Source of the DNA: Plumapathes pennacea
Taxonomy: Eukaryota; Cnidaria; Anthozoa; Antipatharia; Myriopathidae
Direction of reading: 5' to 3'
Assembly (NCBI GenBank): GCA_964036295.1
Contig: OZ038469.1
Location: 10,804,067-10,868,066 of the forward strand
DNA length: 64,000 nucleotides
The translations under genes were made by a program, and so were the position numbers. The notes under the pieces are model-generated. The model ran no database searches. It saw nothing but the letters and a program-made list of their open reading frames with translations, and was not told where the DNA came from. Position 1 is the first letter of the stretch; each line of letters opens with the position of its first letter. Shown piece by piece: positions 60,101-64,000 of this stretch.

Positions 60101-60601
60101 CATTCAATCAGAAATTAAAGTTTGTTTTTCGCCCAAGTTGTTGTCGCTATGTTATAAAATAATTGGTTCATGCTTTTAGCTGTGCGTATATCGAGTTATG
60201 GATGCACTTGGGAAGTTTGGAGAGCACTTAAGAAGCTAGAGTTGCTCTCGGCTGCGCCTTGAGCAACTCTTACGCTTCTCTCGTGCTCTCCAAACTTCCC
60301 AAGTGCATCCATAACTCGATATACGCACGCTAAGCATGAACCAATTCTTAATTGTTTGGTGTTGCACTAAAAGTATTTCTAATACAGGGCATGTTATCAG
60401 AAAAATATATGATAAGGATAGAGTTGATAACTTTCTCCCGGCTATATGGGCATTTATTACTTTGATACAATATAAAAATACCCCACCTTTTTCACAGTAT
60501 CTGCCCTCGTAGCCTGGAACACAGCAGCAGCCAAAGTCGTCTTCTTCGTATTTAGTCACACAGCTGCCTCCGTTCCGGCAAGGCTTGGCGTCACAATAGC
60601 T
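48134..60601 (-). CDS. EGF-like plus C-type lectin domain protein, spliced, partial at 5' end
   Basis: Exon A 60601-60487: EGF-like domain ([12 protein letters not shown] ... GYEGRYCEK). Exon B 49019 (or 49016)-48843: first half of a C-type lectin domain ([14 protein letters not shown], then [15 protein letters not shown]). Exon C 48351-48134: second half (WRWVNN, MCLGNN, AWYNCV, FVCEK) and stop. Donors GTGGGG and GTAAGA and acceptors CAG fit, and both junctions are phase 1, giving an in-frame EGF-CTLD protein. The six lectin-domain cysteines are present. The WND/EPN carbohydrate motifs are altered (AWYNC and no EPN or QPD), so calcium-dependent sugar binding is uncertain. The EGF module has CCC where CxC is usual, adding an unpaired cysteine. 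It is probably a secreted or surface protein; a signal-peptide exon should lie to the right of 60601 and is not identified. Intron A is 11.5 kb and filled by a satellite array. Confidence 0.8.
49131..58812. repeat. Satellite array, ~342 bp monomer, about 28 copies, with higher-order structure
   Basis: Landmark GGATGACGATAGATAAAGC recurs near 49364, 49702, 50128, 50480, 50818, 51166 and so on to 58705, at 332-353 bp spacing except one 426 bp step (partial internal duplication near 49830-49900). Each monomer also has TTGCATAGTTTTTGTAAAC, ATCATGCACTAATTAAAAC and CAAAGGAGCCAAATTTAAGC. Monomers starting near 52874, 53213, 53564, 53909 and 54243 match, variant for variant, those near 55273, 55611, 55959, 56306 and 56638: a seven-monomer unit of about 2.40 kb. 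The array starts about 110 bp from the lectin exon B acceptor and fills most of the intron. Stop-free frames inside are period artefacts, not genes. Confidence 0.97.
58814..58840. repeat. Inverted satellite fragment at the array edge
   Basis: GCTAAAAGTTTACAAAAACT and following bases are the exact complement of the TTTGCATAGTTTTTGTAAAC...TTTTAGC part of the monomer. It stands directly after the last truncated monomer, in opposite orientation. Confidence 0.9.
58841..60160. other. Intron of the EGF-lectin gene; hairpins, no gene recognised
   Basis: Small hairpins: CACGTTCT...AGAACGTG at about 59267-59292, and TTATTG-GCACG...CGTGC-CAATAA at about 59300-59330. Together with the 60161-60346 hairpin these may be parts of one larger interspersed element; I could not define its ends. 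Confidence 0.4.
60161..60346. mobile_element. Hairpin (foldback) element, 186 bp
   Basis: Arms of about 65 bp begin AATTGGTTCATGC on the left and end GCATGAACCAATT on the right, and continue through GTGCGTATATCGAGTTATGG and TGCACTTGGGAAGTTTGGAG with very few mismatches. The middle carries GAGTTGCTC...GAGCAACTC, a second inner hairpin. It lies 140 bp from the EGF exon donor in the same intron as the satellite. Flanking AAT/CTTAATT do not give a clear target duplication. Confidence 0.85.
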
Positions 60602-61085
60602 CTGATTATAAAGCAATACTTCATAGGTATCAAAGGAACCTTCCTTTTTTGTGAAAAATTAACACATAACACTAACTGAACAGATTGAGAAAGTTGTGGT
60701 TCGGTGTAAGCTTTGCTATTATTTTTTCAGATATGCTCTTAAGGTATCATCCCTGGTAAAGAAAAAACCCTGTTGCGTTTGCGAGGACGTAACGCGGATC
60801 TCCTAGAAGGAAACCCTCATATATCACGGGCGGATCCAGGGTAGTTCCCTTAGATTCCGGAAACTACCTGAATTTTGGGGAAAAAAATAAAAATAAAAAA
60901 AGATTGACAAACGGCTGAGTCGTTTCTTGTTTCCACTGAGTACCGAAATCCAATTCACGCCATTTTCCAGTACCTTGCGCCCCGCGCTCCGCGTATATTC
61001 GTGTCATTGGACGGTAAAAATGCGCTTTTCTTCGGTTTCTATGCGTGGAGAACTGCGGGGAGGGGACCCACGGGAGGAAACCACT

Positions 61086-61215
61086 GAATCGATATTCGGA
61101 AACACCCCAAACTCGCCTCTCATTGGCCGGACCACTTAATCGATATTCGAAACACCCCAAGCTTGCCTCTCATTGGCCGGAAACTACCTTGGAAACTACC
61201 GGACAAAGTATAAAA
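61086..61215 (+). promoter_or_regulatory. Duplicated CCAAT block and TATA box of the hAT element
   Basis: About 45 bp beginning ATCGATATTCG and ending CTCATTGGCCGG is present twice (61086-61130 and 61137-61180), each with an inverted CCAAT box. TATAAAA follows at 61209-61215, and an ATG at 61291 about 75 bp beyond. This arrangement looks like the original transposase promoter. Confidence 0.55.
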
Positions 61216-61479
61216 GGGGCAGGCTACCCCAGTGAGATCCTCTGTTCCGTTTGAGTGATTTTGAACATTATACAGTGCGGTTTATCGAACATGGCTTTGA
61301 ATCAAGACAACAGGCCGCGTGGAGAACCTATTTTTCGAAAGGAGATTTGTTCTCGCTTTGATATTGGTGTGGTATTTAGCGGTGTAGTTCTTTTTCCGAT
61401 CCCCAGAAGTTAGAGTTGGAGCCCACGCGGTGATCCCCTCTTTCAATTCCCTTCGTCGATCGAGAGTGGCGGAAAATAT

Positions 61480-61770
61480 CGTAAGTTCCAACTAGTCTGG
61501 CTGCAACAGTATCCTTGGCTGGCTTATTCTAAGTACCTGGATGGCGCATTTTGTTTATACTGTGTTCTATTTGGCCGAAATGCGAACAATGTGGGAGAGT
61601 TGGTGAAATCGCCACTAACGTTTTGGACAAGCGCCACCGGCCGATTCAAGAAACACTGTCATTACGAGAACCACAATTACGCAGTCCTTGCCATGGATAA
61701 CTTCGAGAAAGTTATGAAACGCCGGGCTGTCCCAGGCAATCAGCAGCTCGACAACTTGATGCAAGACTAG
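61480..61770 (+). pseudogene. hAT transposase-associated TTF-type zinc finger fragment
   Basis: Open reading of about 96 codons ending TAG. It reads WLAYSKYLDGAFCLYCVLFG, then LVKSPLTFWTSATGRFKKH, then HNYAVLAMDNFEKVM. This is the TTF-type (BED-like) zinc-binding region that precedes the transposase core in ZMYM1/DUF4371-type hAT proteins. The upstream part from the ATG at 61291 runs about 40 codons to a TAG in a different context, and the DDE core is absent, so it is not functional. Confidence 0.7.
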
Positions 61771-61849
61771 CAAATTTACAAGAATCGCAAGATCCTATCG
61801 TCGCTGTTCAAGACTATGATTTTCTGAGTGTTATGACGTTCTCAACTCA

Positions 61850-62220
61850 ATGGAGTCTTGCAAATCTCTCGGTCCGGATGGTTTGTCTGCTGAGTTTTAT
61901 TTAAGATTCTGGGGTCACCTCGGGTCTGACCTTGTCAACACGCTCAATTATAGCTATGACCGGGGCTATGACAAAGGCGAGCTGTCTGTAACACAGCGCC
62001 GAGCGGTTCTCCGACTTTTGTTTGAGAAGGACAATTCGGATTTGCTGAAAAATTTGCGGCCAATCTCTTTGCTGAATGTGGACTAGATAGCCACAAAGAG
62101 TTTAGCAAACAGATTGCGCTCGGTTATCCAGCATGTGGTCTCGGAAGATCAAACATGCGGGACTATCAGACCGCAGCATTTATGAATCACCTTCATTCAA
62201 TTTTGTTTCTCGCTCCTTCG
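61850..62220 (+). pseudogene. LINE (L1/Tx1-like) reverse transcriptase fragment inside the hAT element
   Basis: SLGPDGLSAEFYLRFWGHLG is the first conserved RT block of L1/Tx1-type ORF2 proteins, and LRPISLLNVD is the next. After a TAG at 62084-62086 the same frame continues with KSLANRLRSVIQHVVSEDQT, then shifts to LSDRSIYE. The catalytic FADD box is missing. A retroelement piece landed in, or was captured by, the hAT element. Confidence 0.7.
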
Positions 62221-62366
62221 TCAAAAATTGCAGGAAATGGCGTTTCTGGCCTCCTAGATTTCAAAATTTTCCCCGGGGGAGCATGCCCCCGGACCCTCCT
62301 AGCATACTCGCGCCTTTGGCGCTCACTTTTGGAAACTACCCACTAAAAATGCTGGATCCGCCCCTG

Positions 62367-63251
62367 TATATTTTCTGAAAGCTGAATGACAGTAGATCAC
62401 GACAAAAGGCTAACTAAAAGAATTTAAATTAATCTCTTTGAGAAATATCGACTATTTAAGGAATTGACATGTTCCAAAAGAAAACAAAAAAACAAAAAAA
62501 CAAAAAAACAAAAAAAAAAAGAGTTCCATGACGCGTGGAATATATCGGAAGAGAATAAAAACACCTTCAATGTATTCATGACATGTGTCTCTAAAAAACG
62601 GGAAAGTCTGTGTATCTGGCGCTCGGAAGCACAAACATCGAGTTTCGACATCGCGAAGGTATGATAAAATCCAATAATGCTTGCGTATTTTTCATACTTT
62701 GAGGAAACCAAAACATTAACAAAGCATATATAAACTGCAGGAAACCACCCATAAACGCTCTTCGTCTGTGGATCCTCCGGCTGGATTTGCTGGTCATACG
62801 AGCCGCTCTCAGCCAAAGAAACAGCCGTTTCCTCCGCGAAATTTTTCCGGTATTTCTTTTTTTAGAAGGCCTCTTTGAGGATGTGGATAAAGGATTCGAC
62901 CTTCTTTTCAGATTTGAAGACATCAGAACGAACTCGAACAAACGAACGAAACTCTCAAACTTGCTCTGGTCACACCAGTATGATAAATATAGCGACGCCA
63001 GTGTGAGACGCGTGGTTTGCGGGGGTTTTAATTAATGCTGACAGATGATGTCAGCGGTCAATTAACAGGCATCAAACCGAGAAATTGCTTTTTACTTATA
63101 ACTTTCCTTTAGAATGAGATTTTTTTTCGAAATTTTCTGCAAATGCACGCTTTTAAAGTGAATTACAAGAATAGAAAAAAAACTTTTTTTGCTGACCCAG
63201 TCGAAAGTTGCCATGGATGATACCTTAAGGCAAAGCAATGTTATCAATTAA
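62367..63251. other. Intergenic; A-rich tract and TATA-like box
   Basis: (CAAAAAA)n run at about 62485-62520; CATATATAAAC near 62726. A 116-codon minus frame (62591-62941) has no recognisable domain. Nothing else supported. Confidence 0.4.
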
Positions 63252-63435
63252 GGCTGGTTCACACGGTAAAGCAAGCGCAAACGCAAGCGCAAGAGAATGA
63301 AAACTATTCCATTCTCTTGCGCTTGCGTTTGCGCTTGCGTTTGCGCTTGCTTTACAATTTTTATCGTGTGAACCGGTCGCTTGCGCTTGCGTTTGCGTTT
63401 GCGCTTGTGCTTGCTTTACTCGTGTGAACCAGCCT
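63252..63435. mobile_element. TTAA-flanked palindromic MITE, ~184 bp
   Basis: TTAA at 63248-63251 and 63436-63439 borders GGCTGGTTCACACG on the left and its complement on the right. The interior is made almost wholly of GCAAGC and GCAAAC hexamers in forward and inverted runs around a GAGAATG...CATTCTC centre. The TTAA target suggests piggyBac-type mobilisation. A 77-codon minus frame over it (alternating Ala-Gln and Ala-Ser-Ala-Asn) is a by-product of the hexamers. Confidence 0.75.
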
Positions 63436-63532
63436 TTAATCATAGTTATCTGTTCCAAATAACTGAATGGCTAAAGTAACACTTTTCACTTTAGTTCAGA
63501 ATCCAAAATGAAGGATACGAGGTCGATTGATC

Positions 63533-63566
63533 TTTCTTTTTTTCTTTCTTTTTTTCTTTCTTTTTG
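63533..63566. repeat. (TTTC)n pyrimidine tract
   Basis: Imperfect TTTC/TTTTT units, followed 200 bp later by a (TA)n run at about 63750-63768. Confidence 0.85.
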
Positions 63567-63782
63567 TGATGCAGCGCTAATTAGACAGACCTCTGCTACT
63601 GTAGGTTGCAATACGTCATCGGGAAAATATTTCAGCTTACCTTTTTTGTGAAATTCAACTTTTCAAGTGTGATTGGCACTTTGTCGAGGAGTCTTGTGCG
63701 AACGGGCCCTTCTAAAGAAGCAAAAGCTGCAAAAGCTATACTTCTAAAAAAAATATATATATATATATAGTGCACATACAAG

Positions 63783-63867
63783 ATGGCGGAACAGCCAGTA
63801 CCATGTACCGCCTACAAGGCCAAATCATTGGCACCACATGCAAATACTCAAGAACTGAATGCAACAG
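63783..63867 (+). CDS. Probable first exon of an unidentified gene running off the window
   Basis: ATG in the context CAAGATGGCGGA, the YY1-type start-site element found at many animal housekeeping promoters. The reading MAEQPVPCTAYKAKSLAPHA and nine further codons ends at ACAG/GTTTGT (donor at 63868), phase 1. If unspliced the frame stops at 63959 (58 aa). I do not recognise the product. Confidence 0.4.
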
Positions 63868-64000
63868 GTTTGTTTAATAACTTGTACAATGTTAACTACA
63901 ACGATTTTCGACTGCAACGAAAACACGAAAGTCATCAAAGTCATGTAAAGTTGCACTAACAATACTAAAATGGTTCTTTGGATAGCAATTTGCAGTCTGT

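Larger units (their letters stand above)
60825..62366 (+). mobile_element. Degenerate hAT-type element, 1.5 kb
   Basis: Left end CACGGGCGGATCCAG; right end, inverted, CAGGGGCGGATCCAG, a terminal repeat well known from animal hAT elements. Subterminal GGAAACTACC words occur at both ends. Inside on the + strand are a promoter-like block, a hAT zinc-finger remnant and a LINE reverse-transcriptase remnant. The flanks TCATATAT and TATATTTT do not give a clean 8 bp duplication, so the ends may have drifted. Confidence 0.75.

Noticed and set aside
63225..63458. 77-codon minus frame rich in Ala-Gln and Ala-Ser-Ala-Asn
   Set aside because: It is the translation of the GCAAGC/GCAAAC hexamers of the MITE.

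Overview
The window looks like nuclear DNA of an anthozoan cnidarian, most likely a stony coral. The evidence is intron-split metazoan genes (Mediator subunit 17, an EGF plus C-type lectin gene), intronless class A GPCRs of the type expanded in corals, a high load of short terminal-inverted-repeat elements with TA, TTA or TTAA target sites, and AT-rich non-coding DNA. The species call is an inference; the sequence alone does not settle it.

Layout. 0.6-4.6 kb: C-terminal exons of MED17 on the + strand. 6.0-13.3 kb: a minus-strand gene for a protein with two tandem muconolactone-isomerase-like domains, its stop codon abutted by a TA-flanked MITE. 10-34 kb: a large interrupted inverted duplication (about 10.0-10.5 plus 17.9-18.8 kb on the left, 31.8-34.2 kb on the right). 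22.9-23.8 kb: a single-exon GPCR on +. 26.2-31.1 kb and 34.5-42.0 kb: a direct duplication, each copy carrying a near-identical minus-strand GPCR; the second copy has taken up about 2.6 kb of extra DNA. 42.0-48.1 kb: mostly empty, with a broken NKRF-like gene at 46.0-46.8 kb. 48.1-60.6 kb: a minus-strand gene with an EGF exon and two C-type-lectin exons, split by an 11.5 kb intron that is almost wholly filled by about 28 copies of a ~342 bp satellite. 60.8-62.4 kb: a degenerate hAT element with a hAT zinc-finger remnant and an embedded LINE reverse-transcriptase remnant. 63.3-63.9 kb: a TTAA-flanked palindromic MITE and a probable first exon running off the right edge.

The strongest points for follow-up are: (i) the intronic satellite, which shows a seven-monomer higher-order repeat of about 2.4 kb; (ii) the two-domain MIase-like gene; (iii) the duplicated GPCR pair whose differences sit mainly in the extracellular N-terminus; and (iv) the nested chronology of inverted duplication, direct duplication and MITE insertions. 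The genes do not form an operon or a shared pathway. All coordinates, splice sites and repeat counts were read by eye.
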